Below, piece after piece: positions 33,371 to 41,780 of a stretch of 64,000 nucleotides of DNA (positions are counted from its first letter, which is position 1; each line of letters begins with the position of its first letter). Origin of the DNA: Geomonas edaphica. Lineage in GTDB: Bacteria; Desulfobacterota; Desulfuromonadia; Geobacterales; Geobacteraceae. A program made the translations under genes and the position numbers. The notes under the pieces are model-generated. The model was not told where the DNA came from. It made no database searches and saw nothing but the letters and a program-made list of their open reading frames with translations. The DNA lies in contig NZ_SSYB01000001.1 of NCBI RefSeq assembly GCF_004917075.1, positions 1,037,478 through 1,101,477 of the forward strand. Direction: 5' to 3'.

Positions 33371-34684
33371 CTATTGCACCTGCGCCTTGAAGAATATGTA
33401 CACCGTCCTGCCGGGGGCGATGCTTCCTCCTGCCTTATCCCCCGCACCCTGGCCGATGAGGGCCATGATGCTCCCTTCCTGGATGCTGGCGACGCCGCAT
33501 TCGGCGGCGGTGCAAGATGGCCCCTCCCCGGCAGGTGCAAACGAGACGAAGAGGGTGTCGGCAGCGACGGAAAGCCCCGCCGGGATCGGGCTTTCCAGGT
33601 TCACTTTCGTAGCAGGCGCGGAGCCGCTATTGGTGATCCCCATCCGGTACTGGATCTCGTCGCCGGGAATCGCTTCAGCGCTCGCCTCGAAGACGCCCCC
33701 TCTGGTGAGGTTGCGCACCGCTTCGGCAAGCCCTACTACCGGGGCGGCCGCCCTGGTCCCCACCTGATCGCTGCCGCTTGCCCCCTCACCGGTTGCGGCA
33801 AGGAGATGGTCGCAGCGCGCCCCGTCGCTGCTGGTTTCCGGGACGGTGACCACCAGGAAGAAACGGAAGGACGCACCGGGTGCGAGTGTCCCGGTAGTCG
33901 CACAACTGCGCGTTTCACCGGGCTGGCGCACACCGTCCCCGGCGATACCACCGCCAGCCCCGTCGTCGGCGAAGAGCTCTCCTTTCCACCCGCTGCCGCC
34001 GCTCACGCCAAGGACGAAGCTGTTCGCCGTGTTGCCGACGTTGGTGACGGTGTACGGGTAGTTCACCACGGTGCCGGGAGCGCCCACGCCGTCCGGGGGG
34101 GCGGAAACGGTAACCGCGGCGGTCTGTCCGCAGGCGACGGTCTCGGTCTTCACTTGGTCCACGGCGAGCGCGTCGCGCGTGGAGACCGCGGTGAGGGGGA
34201 CGCGGTAACTGGCACCCAGGGTGAAGAGAACGGGGGCCACCTGGACCATGAGCAGGGTCGAACCTCCGGGAGGGAGCTCCGGGGTGAGGTAGCCCGCGCC
34301 CGAGATGGCGGCGGCGCGGTCCACACCACCGGGATCGGTGTAGCTGACCGTAAAGGCACTGCCGCTGCCGGGCCCGGTGACGAGGAAGCGGTCCGGCTGG
34401 TCTCCCGCGTTCACAAGCAGCACGGCAAAACGCGCCGGGATTCCCGAGTAGGCGGCCTGCGACCGCGACTGCAGGGTCGCACTCCCCTCGTAGATGCCTC
34501 CCCCCAGGTACGACGCATCGGACTCGCCGGCAAGCCGGACCATGAGGTCGGGCTGGTACGCCGCGAAGGCCGCGTTTCCCATGAAGAGCAGAATAACGGG
34601 AACGTAACGCAGCCACGATAGCAGTCGTATCAAAGGGTTACGCACGTTGCGATATTTATTAATTTCAATTAATTTCATAACCAT
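33371..34684 (-). CDS. Secreted DUF11-like protein, first gene of the envelope cluster
   Basis: The 437-residue protein has a basic N-terminus, then a signal peptide or anchor (LLSWLRYVPVILLFMGNAAFA, cleavage near residue 41). Repeats of beta-sandwich type follow (PDRFLVTGPGSGSAFTVSYT; PYTVTNVGNTANSFVLGVSG; YRMGITNSGSAPATKVNLES), which belong to the DUF11/NEW1-like group found in surface proteins. Six or so scattered cysteines may form disulfides. It ends 33 bases before the giant OmpA gene, in one operon. The start may be ATG 34684 or ATG 34678, as neither has a clear Shine-Dalgarno. Confidence 0.8.
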   Translation of the reverse strand: MVMKLIEINKYRNVRNPLIRLLSWLRYVPVILLFMGNAAFAAYQPDLMVRLAGESDASYLGGGIYEGSATLQSRSQAAYSGIPARFAVLLVNAGDQPDRFLVTGPGSGSAFTVSYTDPGGVDRAAAISGAGYLTPELPPGGSTLLMVQVAPVLFTLGASYRVPLTAVSTRDALAVDQVKTETVACGQTAAVTVSAPPDGVGAPGTVVNYPYTVTNVGNTANSFVLGVSGGSGWKGELFADDGAGGGIAGDGVRQPGETRSCATTGTLAPGASFRFFLVVTVPETSSDGARCDHLLAATGEGASGSDQVGTRAAAPVVGLAEAVRNLTRGGVFEASAEAIPGDEIQYRMGITNSGSAPATKVNLESPIPAGLSVAADTLFVSFAPAGEGPSCTAAECGVASIQEGSIMALIGQGAGDKAGGSIAPGRTVYIFFKAQVQ

Positions 34685-34796
34685 GAAAAAATAACAGAGG
34701 ATCGGCGTGAGGCAACCGGGGAAAGAAAAATTGTCTTTTGTGCGTCCGGATGGTATGAACGAAGGCCGGACGCGAAGGCGTCCGAGGGGGGAAAAG

Positions 34797-35036
34797 ATGG
34801 AAACCGCAAGCCGTTACTACCAGTTGGCCAACCGCGACATCGTCTACATGAAGTACATCCTTGAGGCGCACGAGGGGCTCACTACAATGAGCACCGTCGA
34901 CGGCAAGCGCGGCATCGTCCGGGTTAACTACCCGGTATGTTTCGCCGAAACGGTGGACGAGATGATGCGGGCCTTGGCCGGGGAGATCACGGTGACCGAG
35001 GTGACCGAGGAGGGGGAGCCATGCTCGAAGGGATAG
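34797..35036 (+). CDS. Small DUF4911-like protein, 79 residues
   Basis: The protein METASRYYQLANRDIVYMK... is about 75 residues of mixed alpha/beta character. Its YYQL..RDIVYMKYILEAHE opening fits the small DUF4911 proteins that often precede tldD in deltaproteobacteria, but I cannot verify this. The start is ATG 34797, preceded by GAGGGGGGAAAAG. The 16-base overlap with tldD suggests coupled translation. Role unknown; perhaps a partner of TldD. Confidence 0.75.
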   Translation: METASRYYQLANRDIVYMKYILEAHEGLTTMSTVDGKRGIVRVNYPVCFAETVDEMMRALAGEITVTEVTEEGEPCSKG

Positions 35037-36403
35037 ACTGCGCGGCGCTTCTGAAACGCGCCCTCGCCGCCGGTGGTGAGTTTGCCGACATCTACTACGA
35101 GGACGGCGTCTACACGAATATAGCCTGCGAGGACGGCAAGGTGGAGCGCGTGCTGGCGGCTGCTGACCGCGGCGTCGGCATCAGGGTCATCTCCGGCTTC
35201 TCCACCGCCTACGCCTACACGAACCAGCTCGACTACCGCTCGCTTTTGCAACTGGCGGAGACGGTGAGCCATGGCGTCCGTTCCGGGCTCCCCGCCCCTG
35301 ATTTCAACCTCTGCGCGCCGCGCCGCGCGCCGGGACAGGCCGTTTCGCTCCCGCCGGTCCAGGTGGAGCTCGCGCGCAAGGTCGAACTGGTGAACCGGGC
35401 CGACGCCGCCGCGCGCGGCTTCGATGCGCGCGTGCGCCAGGTGCTGGCGGTGTACCGCGATTCCCGGGTGAAGACCCAGTCGGTGAACTCCCTCGGTGAG
35501 TTCCACGAGGACGACGCCTGCGCCTCCGTCTTCATGGTGCAGGTGGTGGCCCGGGACGGGAAAGAGACCCAGACCGGGTACGAGCCGGTTGGCGGGACCC
35601 GCGGCTTCGAGCTCTTCGACGCCGTCTCGCCCGAGGAGCTAGCACTCACCGCGGCAGGACGCAGCGTGATGATGCTCGGCGCGCGCAAGTCCCCCGCCGG
35701 ACGGCTGCCGGTGGTCCTTTCCAGCGAGGCGGGCGGTACCATGGTGCACGAGGCGATCGGGCACGGACTCGAGGCGGACTTGGTGCAGGCCGGCACCTCG
35801 GTCTACCGCGGTCGCGTGGGGGAAAAGGTCGCCTCCGAGCTCATCACCGTGGTCGACGACGCCACCATCCCCTACGCGCGCGGCACCTTCGGCTTCGACG
35901 GCGAAGGGACGCCGGGGCAGCGCACCGTCCTGGTGGAAAACGGGGTATTGAAGGGGTATCTCTACGACCGGCTCTCGGCGATGAAGGAGGGATGCACCTC
36001 CACCGGCAACGGGCGGCGCGAGTCGTACCGCAGCCGTCCCATCGTGCGCATGACCAACACCCTCATCGCACCGGGCAAGAGCCATCCTGCCGACATCGTT
36101 AAAAGCGTATCCAGTGGGCTCTTCGTCAAACGGATGGGGGGCGGTCAGGTCAACACGGTGAACGGCGACTTCGTCTTCGAGGTGTCGGAAGGGTACCTGG
36201 TGGAGAACGGGGTGATAGGCGAACCGGTGCGCGGGGCGACGCTGGCGGGTAACGGCCCGGAGGTCCTAGGCCAGATCGGCATGGTGGGCAACGACCTCGG
36301 TTTCGGCATCGGCACCTGCGGCAAGGACGGCCAGGGGGTCCCGGTCGCCGACGCGCAGCCCACCCTGCTCATCCCGGCCATCACCGTCGGCGGCGCGCGC
36401 TAG
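35021..36403 (+). CDS. tldD: TldD-type metalloprotease
   Basis: TldD forms a heterodimer with TldE (PmbA) that degrades unfolded or ribosomally made peptides and matures some of them. The 460-residue protein has the zinc motif MVHEAIGHGLE (HExxxH), a Gly-rich GTFGFDGEGTPG stretch and FVKRMGGGQVNTVNGDFVFE near the C-terminus. The partner TldE is not in the window. GAGGAGGGGGAGCC precedes the ATG. It overlaps the small DUF4911-like gene by 16 bases. Confidence 0.95.
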   Translation: MLEGIDCAALLKRALAAGGEFADIYYEDGVYTNIACEDGKVERVLAAADRGVGIRVISGFSTAYAYTNQLDYRSLLQLAETVSHGVRSGLPAPDFNLCAPRRAPGQAVSLPPVQVELARKVELVNRADAAARGFDARVRQVLAVYRDSRVKTQSVNSLGEFHEDDACASVFMVQVVARDGKETQTGYEPVGGTRGFELFDAVSPEELALTAAGRSVMMLGARKSPAGRLPVVLSSEAGGTMVHEAIGHGLEADLVQAGTSVYRGRVGEKVASELITVVDDATIPYARGTFGFDGEGTPGQRTVLVENGVLKGYLYDRLSAMKEGCTSTGNGRRESYRSRPIVRMTNTLIAPGKSHPADIVKSVSSGLFVKRMGGGQVNTVNGDFVFEVSEGYLVENGVIGEPVRGATLAGNGPEVLGQIGMVGNDLGFGIGTCGKDGQGVPVADAQPTLLIPAITVGGAR

Positions 36404-36443
36404 CGCCGCCGTCGCGGCCTGACCGCAGGGGGGGCCGCCCCTC

Positions 36444-37967
36444 TTACCTCGAGCCACTCCCTCCGCGCTCAAGTTCCTTTTGAAGCCTCTCCAGAACCGG
36501 CAGGACCCGGTCGCCGATCCATATCTGCGGGTTCGACGGGGTCTCCCCCCTCTCCTCTTCCCACTTCCCGATGGTTTCCCTGCTTTTCTCGAAGGCCTTG
36601 GTGAAGCTGAAGGTCTCCTTCAGCGCTTGGCCTACGAAGGCCTCGCCGAACCAGGTGAAGTTCTCCCCGAAGCCGCAGCCAAACGATTCGTGCGTCGCGT
36701 CCGACGCGGTGATGACGAGGCTCCCAGCGTCCTTGAGCGGATCGACGAAGCCCCCGGAAAAGCAGGCTGAAACCACGACCACCTTGTAACGGATGCCTGA
36801 TTTGACGAGCAGCCGCTTCAGGAGCTCCGGGGTGACCTGCTTCAGCTCAAGGGGGGAGTTGCTGACGGCGAGCTCGTGGTCCCGCGAGCCGTGCGAGCTC
36901 AGGTAGAGGAAAAGGACGTCCTCGTCGCGGTTCATCACCTCGCCCACCCGCGCGAGGGCGCGTTCGAGGTTCCCGACCGTGGCGAAGGGAAGCGCGGTTG
37001 CGCTCTGCGGGTTGTTCACCAGGAGCACCGAGCGCCCGGCCGTGCCGAAGCGTGCGTCGAAGGTCTGGCGTGCCACGGTCAGCTCCTTCAGGAAAACGTC
37101 CTGCGAGGCGTCGCCGGCAAAGCCCACGAAGTAAAGGTCCGGAACGCCGGGGCGGCCGGGACGCAAGCGGGAAAGTTCACCATCCAGAAGCCTTTGCTGC
37201 GCACTCAGCACCTCGTCGTCGATGGTGAGTGCGCCGCTTTCGTTCCCACCCTCGCCGCTCGCCCAAAGGTCGCCGCGCTGGAAAAAACACAAAGGGGCTG
37301 CCACCAGGGCGAGATACAGCAAAGCGATGCCGATACGGCGTGAGAAATTGCGCGTTTTAAGGCGCAGGAGAAAAACGAGAGCCGCCGCGACCCACCACCC
37401 GAAGAAGCGGTAGTAATGGGGCGCTGAGAGGTAATCAGAGATGACTTCGAAGCGCCGCCACTGAGCGAGCCACTCCAGTGCGCCGTGGCAGAGCTCAACC
37501 GGGATGCTGAAGGCGACCAGCGCCGCCGCGAGGGGGACGACTCCTGCCCCGGGTGCGAGAAGCCGCTGGGCCGCGACCCCGAAGAAGAGAAAAAGCGGCA
37601 GGTAAAAGAGGAAGTACGGCAGCGAGTTCGCGTAGAAGCTGCCGCTTCTCCCAACCAGCAGGAAGGAGACCAGCAGGTTGAAGGCGAGGTCGGCCAAAAC
37701 CAGCATGACGAGGTTGCCGGGTAGGGCTCTGAGCGTCTCCAGTTCGCTGCGCAGAAAGAGCACGCAGCGCACCCCGTCCAGGAGGTCGCGGCCAAGCTGC
37801 GCGAAAAGCGCACGACGCGGCGCGGGCTCCGGGCGCCGCAGCGGGAGGCCGGTCTCCTCCACCCCGCCGGCAGTCGCCGCGGCGTCGTCGACCGGGGCGT
37901 CAGGACGGTCCGTATCCGTTACAGGCGCTGTTTCGGGCACCTTATGCATGTCAGGTTCATTGGGCAT
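36444..37967 (-). CDS. Membrane-bound C13-family (legumain-like) cysteine peptidase
   Basis: The 507-residue protein has a variable N-terminus (1-60), about five transmembrane helices at 80-245, and a caspase-like C13 domain at about 265-480. The catalytic dyad is seen as LYLSSHGSRDHE and VVVSACFSGGFVDPL. The preceding LVNNPQS and RVGEVMNRDEDVLFLYLS strands are as in the fold. C13 peptidases cut after asparagine in eukaryotes. Bacterial members are poorly characterised. The tail EELERG.. is helical. It faces the tldD gene end to end. Confidence 0.84.
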   Translation of the reverse strand: MPNEPDMHKVPETAPVTDTDRPDAPVDDAAATAGGVEETGLPLRRPEPAPRRALFAQLGRDLLDGVRCVLFLRSELETLRALPGNLVMLVLADLAFNLLVSFLLVGRSGSFYANSLPYFLFYLPLFLFFGVAAQRLLAPGAGVVPLAAALVAFSIPVELCHGALEWLAQWRRFEVISDYLSAPHYYRFFGWWVAAALVFLLRLKTRNFSRRIGIALLYLALVAAPLCFFQRGDLWASGEGGNESGALTIDDEVLSAQQRLLDGELSRLRPGRPGVPDLYFVGFAGDASQDVFLKELTVARQTFDARFGTAGRSVLLVNNPQSATALPFATVGNLERALARVGEVMNRDEDVLFLYLSSHGSRDHELAVSNSPLELKQVTPELLKRLLVKSGIRYKVVVVSACFSGGFVDPLKDAGSLVITASDATHESFGCGFGENFTWFGEAFVGQALKETFSFTKAFEKSRETIGKWEEERGETPSNPQIWIGDRVLPVLERLQKELERGGSGSR

Positions 37968-38141
37968 GGTCGAGCATCATATCATGAAGACGCAGCTTTG
38001 GAAGAGTGTTTAAGCTGGCTTTACTTGATTTTATTAACTTTTTTGTTTTTCAATCGCTTCAATCCTGCTACCATTGCCCTCTGCCGGTACGTATAACCGC
38101 GCCGACCAACCACTTCCCACAGCTTTAGCGAGGTTTCCACC

Positions 38142-39494
38142 ATGACGATCAACAAATGGTCCAAGTCGAGCTGGCGTTCCTTTCCCGCCAAACAGCAGCC
38201 GGTATGGCCGGGAGAAGCGGCGCTGGACGACACGCTGAAGACGCTGTCCCAGCTCCCGCCGCTGGTTTTCGCCGGGGAGTGCCAGACCCTCCGGGCGGGG
38301 CTCGCCGAAGCGGTCGAGGGGAAGGCGTTCGTGCTGCAGTGCGGAGACTGCGCCGAAGACTTCTCGCGTTGCACCGGGCCGGACATAAGAGAGCTTCTGA
38401 AGGTCATCCTGCAGATGGCGGTCGTCGTCGCCTACGCGGGGGAGAAGCGCGTCCTCAAGATAGGGAGGATGGCGGGACAGTACGCAAAGCCCCGTTCTTC
38501 CGACACGGAGCTCGTGAACGGTGTGGAACTCCCAAGCTACCGCGGGGACATGGTGAACCTCCCTGACGCGACGCTGGAGGCGAGGACCCCCGACCCGCGC
38601 CGCATGCTGGAAGGCTACTACCGCGCCGCGGCGACCCTCAACCTGGTCCGCTCCTTCACCCTTGGTGGCTACGCCGCCCTGGACCGTGTGCAGGCGTGGC
38701 ACCGCGCCTCGCTCGACGCCCTTCCCGCCGGGCAGAAGTACGAGGACCTGGTGCGCCAGATCTGGAAGACCATCAACTTCATGACCGCGATCGGCCTCGA
38801 CCCGCAGCACACCCCGCAGTTGAACCAGGTCACCCTGTACACCTCGCACGAGGCGCTCCTGCTCGATTACGAGGAGGCGCTCACCCGCATGGATTCCACC
38901 ACCGGCGGCTGGTACGACTGCAGCGGTCACATGCTCTGGATCGGCGACCGCACCCGGCAGCTAGAAGGGGCGCACGTCGAGTTCCTGCGCGGCGTGAAAA
39001 ACCCGCTCGGCATGAAGATCGGCCCGAACTACGACATCGACAACATCAAGGCAATCGTGGAACGGCTGAACCCGGAGAACGAGGCGGGGCGCCTCACCCT
39101 GATCACCCGTTTCGGGGCGGACAAGGTTTCCGGCTACCTCCCGAAGCTTTTGCGCGAGATGCAGCGCGAGGGGTACAAGGTGGTCTGGAGCTGCGACCCG
39201 ATGCACGGCAACACCTACCAGAACGAGTTCGGGCAGAAGTCGAGGAAGTTCGAGGACATTATCCGGGAGATCAAGACCTTCTGGGAGATCCACAAGTCCG
39301 AAGGGACCGTGGCTGGGGGCGTGCACCTGGAGCTCACCGGCGACCACGTCACCGAGTGTACCGGCGGCAGCCGGCAGCTCCTCGACAAGCACCTGCACCA
39401 GAACTACCAGACCAACTGCGACCCGCGCCTGAACGCGGAACAAAGCGTCGAGCTCGCCTTCGAGCTCGCCGAGATGCTGCACCCCTGCAAGTAG
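38142..39494 (+). CDS. Class II 3-deoxy-7-phosphoheptulonate (DAHP) synthase
   Basis: The enzyme condenses phosphoenolpyruvate with erythrose 4-phosphate, opening the shikimate route to aromatic amino acids. The 450-residue protein belongs to the plant-like type II family: KWSKSSWRSFPAKQQPVWPG at the N-terminus, FVLQCGDCAEDFSRC, RMAGQYAKPRS and HMLWIGDRTRQLEGAH. The metal-binding CDPMHGNTY and GVHLELTGDHVTEC motifs are all conserved. The start ATG 38142 has CGAGGTTTCC. It faces the TPR-protein gene end to end. Confidence 0.97.
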   Translation: MTINKWSKSSWRSFPAKQQPVWPGEAALDDTLKTLSQLPPLVFAGECQTLRAGLAEAVEGKAFVLQCGDCAEDFSRCTGPDIRELLKVILQMAVVVAYAGEKRVLKIGRMAGQYAKPRSSDTELVNGVELPSYRGDMVNLPDATLEARTPDPRRMLEGYYRAAATLNLVRSFTLGGYAALDRVQAWHRASLDALPAGQKYEDLVRQIWKTINFMTAIGLDPQHTPQLNQVTLYTSHEALLLDYEEALTRMDSTTGGWYDCSGHMLWIGDRTRQLEGAHVEFLRGVKNPLGMKIGPNYDIDNIKAIVERLNPENEAGRLTLITRFGADKVSGYLPKLLREMQREGYKVVWSCDPMHGNTYQNEFGQKSRKFEDIIREIKTFWEIHKSEGTVAGGVHLELTGDHVTECTGGSRQLLDKHLHQNYQTNCDPRLNAEQSVELAFELAEMLHPCK

Positions 39495-39533
39495 CGCGAT
39501 ACCGGGGAGGGGGTACGGGAACGCCCCCCTCTC

Positions 39534-41513
39534 CTAGCGCGCTCCCCCTTTTTTCTGCAACGCCCGTGCGAGGTTTTCCTGCGCCACGGCGTCCTCAGGT
39601 TTCAGCCGCACCGCTTCCTGGAACTGCGCAATCGCCGCATCCAGCTCTCCCTTTGCCAGGTACGCCTCGCCCAGGTTGCTGTACGCCTTCGCGTAACCGG
39701 GGTGAACCGAGATGGCCGTCTTGAACTCGGCCACCGCCTCGTCCGCCTTCCCGTTTCTAAGCAGCGCAAAGCCCAGGTTGTTGCGCGCTTCGGCAAAGTT
39801 CGGCTTCCGTTTCAGCACGACCTGGTAATAATCGATGGCGCGCCTGTCGTCTCCCTTCAGCATGCAATCAACGGCGAGGTTGTTGTAGGCGGCGTCGAGA
39901 TCGGGCTGCAGGGCAACGGCCGCCTCGTAGCAGCTGACCGCGGCGTCGATGTTCCCGGTCTCGTCGAGAAGCCTCCCCAGGTTGTAAAGCGCAACCGGGT
40001 TGCGCGGGTTTATCTGCAGCGCCTTTTTGAGGTACTCCATCGCCTCTGGAACACGCCCCTCCTTGGAGAGGGCGACGCCGTAGTGGTTGTTCGCCCTGGA
40101 CTTCTCAGGCGACTTGGCGATCACGTCCCCCCACAGACTGAGCTGGCTCTCCCACACCGTGTTTCGCTGCCAGGTAACTACGGCAAATACACCTACCAGG
40201 AGCGCCGCTCCCCCATAGACGGCGCGCGTCGGGAGGTTGCGGCATGCGAGCAGGATGGCGGCGACCAGGGCGGTGAAGGCGCCCGCTGAGGGAAGGTAGA
40301 CGCGGTGCTCAAAGATGACGTCCGCGATGGGGATGACGCTCGATTCGACGGAGAGGGTCACGAAAAACCAGAGGATCCCAAAGGCGATCATCCTCCCCAG
40401 TTCACCCTTCACCTGCCGGTCTTCGTCCAACTTATCTCCTTTTCCGAAGCCGGAAACGGAGGAGGAGCGCAGTTGCACCATGGCGACCGCGAAGAGCCCG
40501 AGCAACAGTAGGAATGAGAGGAACACCTGTGGCGCAAACAGTGAGTGGTACACCGGGTAGTCGTAATCGAGGTTCTGGTTGACCGGCAGCACCAGCAGAC
40601 TCAGATAGGTCGCGATTACGCTGAACTGGGTGATCAGGTATTCGCCGCGCGAGATGTTGACCGTCTCGCGGCTGAGCTCATTCACGTCCGAGAGGAGCTC
40701 ACCGAGAGGTTTTCCGGCGTTCGCTACGACGACAGCCGCGGCGATGACGAAAAACGCCGCCCCGGAGACAAGAAGGAGGTTACGTTTCCGGCTCGGCTTG
40801 AAGAAACAGAAGTCGTAGAGAAGCAGCGCTAGCGGCAGCGTCGCCGCCACCTCCTTGGTCTGTGCCGCGAGGAGTGCAAACAAAAGCGCCGCCGCAAAGT
40901 ACATGAACGGAACCAGCGGCTTTCTTTGCCCGCCCTCCACCGCATCGCTCGGCGTAAGGAGCACCCTTCCCCGGGCGTAGCAGAACAGGGTCAGCAGGTA
41001 GAAAAGGGTAACCAGCGAGGCCAGCCGCTGCACGATGTAAGTCACAGCCTGCGTCTGTACCGGGTGGACCACGAAAAGAAGCGCGGCAAAAAGCGGCAGC
41101 AGTTCCAGGCTCCGGAGCATTTTATTGGCCCCGAAGAAGGGGGTCCGCAAGGTCACCCGCAGCAGGAAGTAGAGCACCCACGCGTTAAGGACGTGGATGG
41201 CGATGTTGAAGAGGTGGTAGCCGAAGGGATCAAGCCCCCCCCACCGGTAATTGAGGGCAAAAGTGAAGTACCCTACGACGCGGCGGGGATTGAATGCCCT
41301 CCCCTCGCCTCCCAGGAAACTGGAGAGGTCCCGGATGGTCTCGTTGTCGATGATGGAGGGGATGTCGTCGAGGACGAACGGGGAATGCAGGGTGTTGCTG
41401 TAGGCGGCGATGCCCAGGAGCATCATCAGCAACAGGTGCACCGGGATGCGGAACCGGTGGTAAAGGGTTTCGGGGGCGGGATCAGCCGCACGGGCAAGCA
41501 TCTGCCGCGTCAT
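39534..41513 (-). CDS. GT-C-like multipass membrane protein with C-terminal TPR repeats
   Basis: The protein of about 659 residues begins with a cytoplasmic stretch, then about ten transmembrane helices over 30-430. An extracytoplasmic loop after the first helix carries the acidic SPFVLDDIPSIIDN, like the DD motif of GT-C glycosyltransferases. C-terminal TPR units run from about 460 to 650 (NNHYGVALSKEGRVPEAMEY; YNNLAVDCMLKGDDRRAIDY; YSNLGEAYLAKGELDAAIAQ). The layout matches TMTC-like (DUF1736) proteins that mannosylate or modify exported proteins, but no substrate can be given. I chose ATG 41513 (AGAGGTGAAT upstream). Confidence 0.84.
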   Translation of the reverse strand: MTRQMLARAADPAPETLYHRFRIPVHLLLMMLLGIAAYSNTLHSPFVLDDIPSIIDNETIRDLSSFLGGEGRAFNPRRVVGYFTFALNYRWGGLDPFGYHLFNIAIHVLNAWVLYFLLRVTLRTPFFGANKMLRSLELLPLFAALLFVVHPVQTQAVTYIVQRLASLVTLFYLLTLFCYARGRVLLTPSDAVEGGQRKPLVPFMYFAAALLFALLAAQTKEVAATLPLALLLYDFCFFKPSRKRNLLLVSGAAFFVIAAAVVVANAGKPLGELLSDVNELSRETVNISRGEYLITQFSVIATYLSLLVLPVNQNLDYDYPVYHSLFAPQVFLSFLLLLGLFAVAMVQLRSSSVSGFGKGDKLDEDRQVKGELGRMIAFGILWFFVTLSVESSVIPIADVIFEHRVYLPSAGAFTALVAAILLACRNLPTRAVYGGAALLVGVFAVVTWQRNTVWESQLSLWGDVIAKSPEKSRANNHYGVALSKEGRVPEAMEYLKKALQINPRNPVALYNLGRLLDETGNIDAAVSCYEAAVALQPDLDAAYNNLAVDCMLKGDDRRAIDYYQVVLKRKPNFAEARNNLGFALLRNGKADEAVAEFKTAISVHPGYAKAYSNLGEAYLAKGELDAAIAQFQEAVRLKPEDAVAQENLARALQKKGGAR

Positions 41514-41715
41514 ATTCACCTCTACATATGCGCATTAAACATAAGTTGGCGGAGTCTAACCTTTTTCATCTCAAGTTGCAAAGAAAATACGCGGCGAGAT
41601 GAGATTGGAGGCCACACTAAGGCCGTGCGGACCGCTTGTGGAGTCAAGGGCGTCTGTCGCTGTGGCGGCTTGTGCGGTCGCGGAAGTTTTTGGTGTACGC
41701 CGGGAGTTCAGACGC

Positions 41716-41721
41716 TATAAT
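41716..41721 (+). promoter_or_regulatory. pepA: -10 box of the pepA promoter
   Basis: A perfect TATAAT lies 60 bases before the pepA start. The only -35 candidates (around 41,690-41,698) are weak, so it may need an activator or an extended contact. Confidence 0.45.
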
Positions 41722-41780
41722 TCAGCACGAGGTGCCCATTAAAATCATCGCGCCCACTTTCCAAGAAATGAGGTCATCAC

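Noticed and set aside
32189-34621. An 810-codon plus-strand frame across the envelope cluster
   Set aside because: It is antisense to two genes with clear signal peptides and domains. Its product is low in hydrophobic strands and matches nothing.
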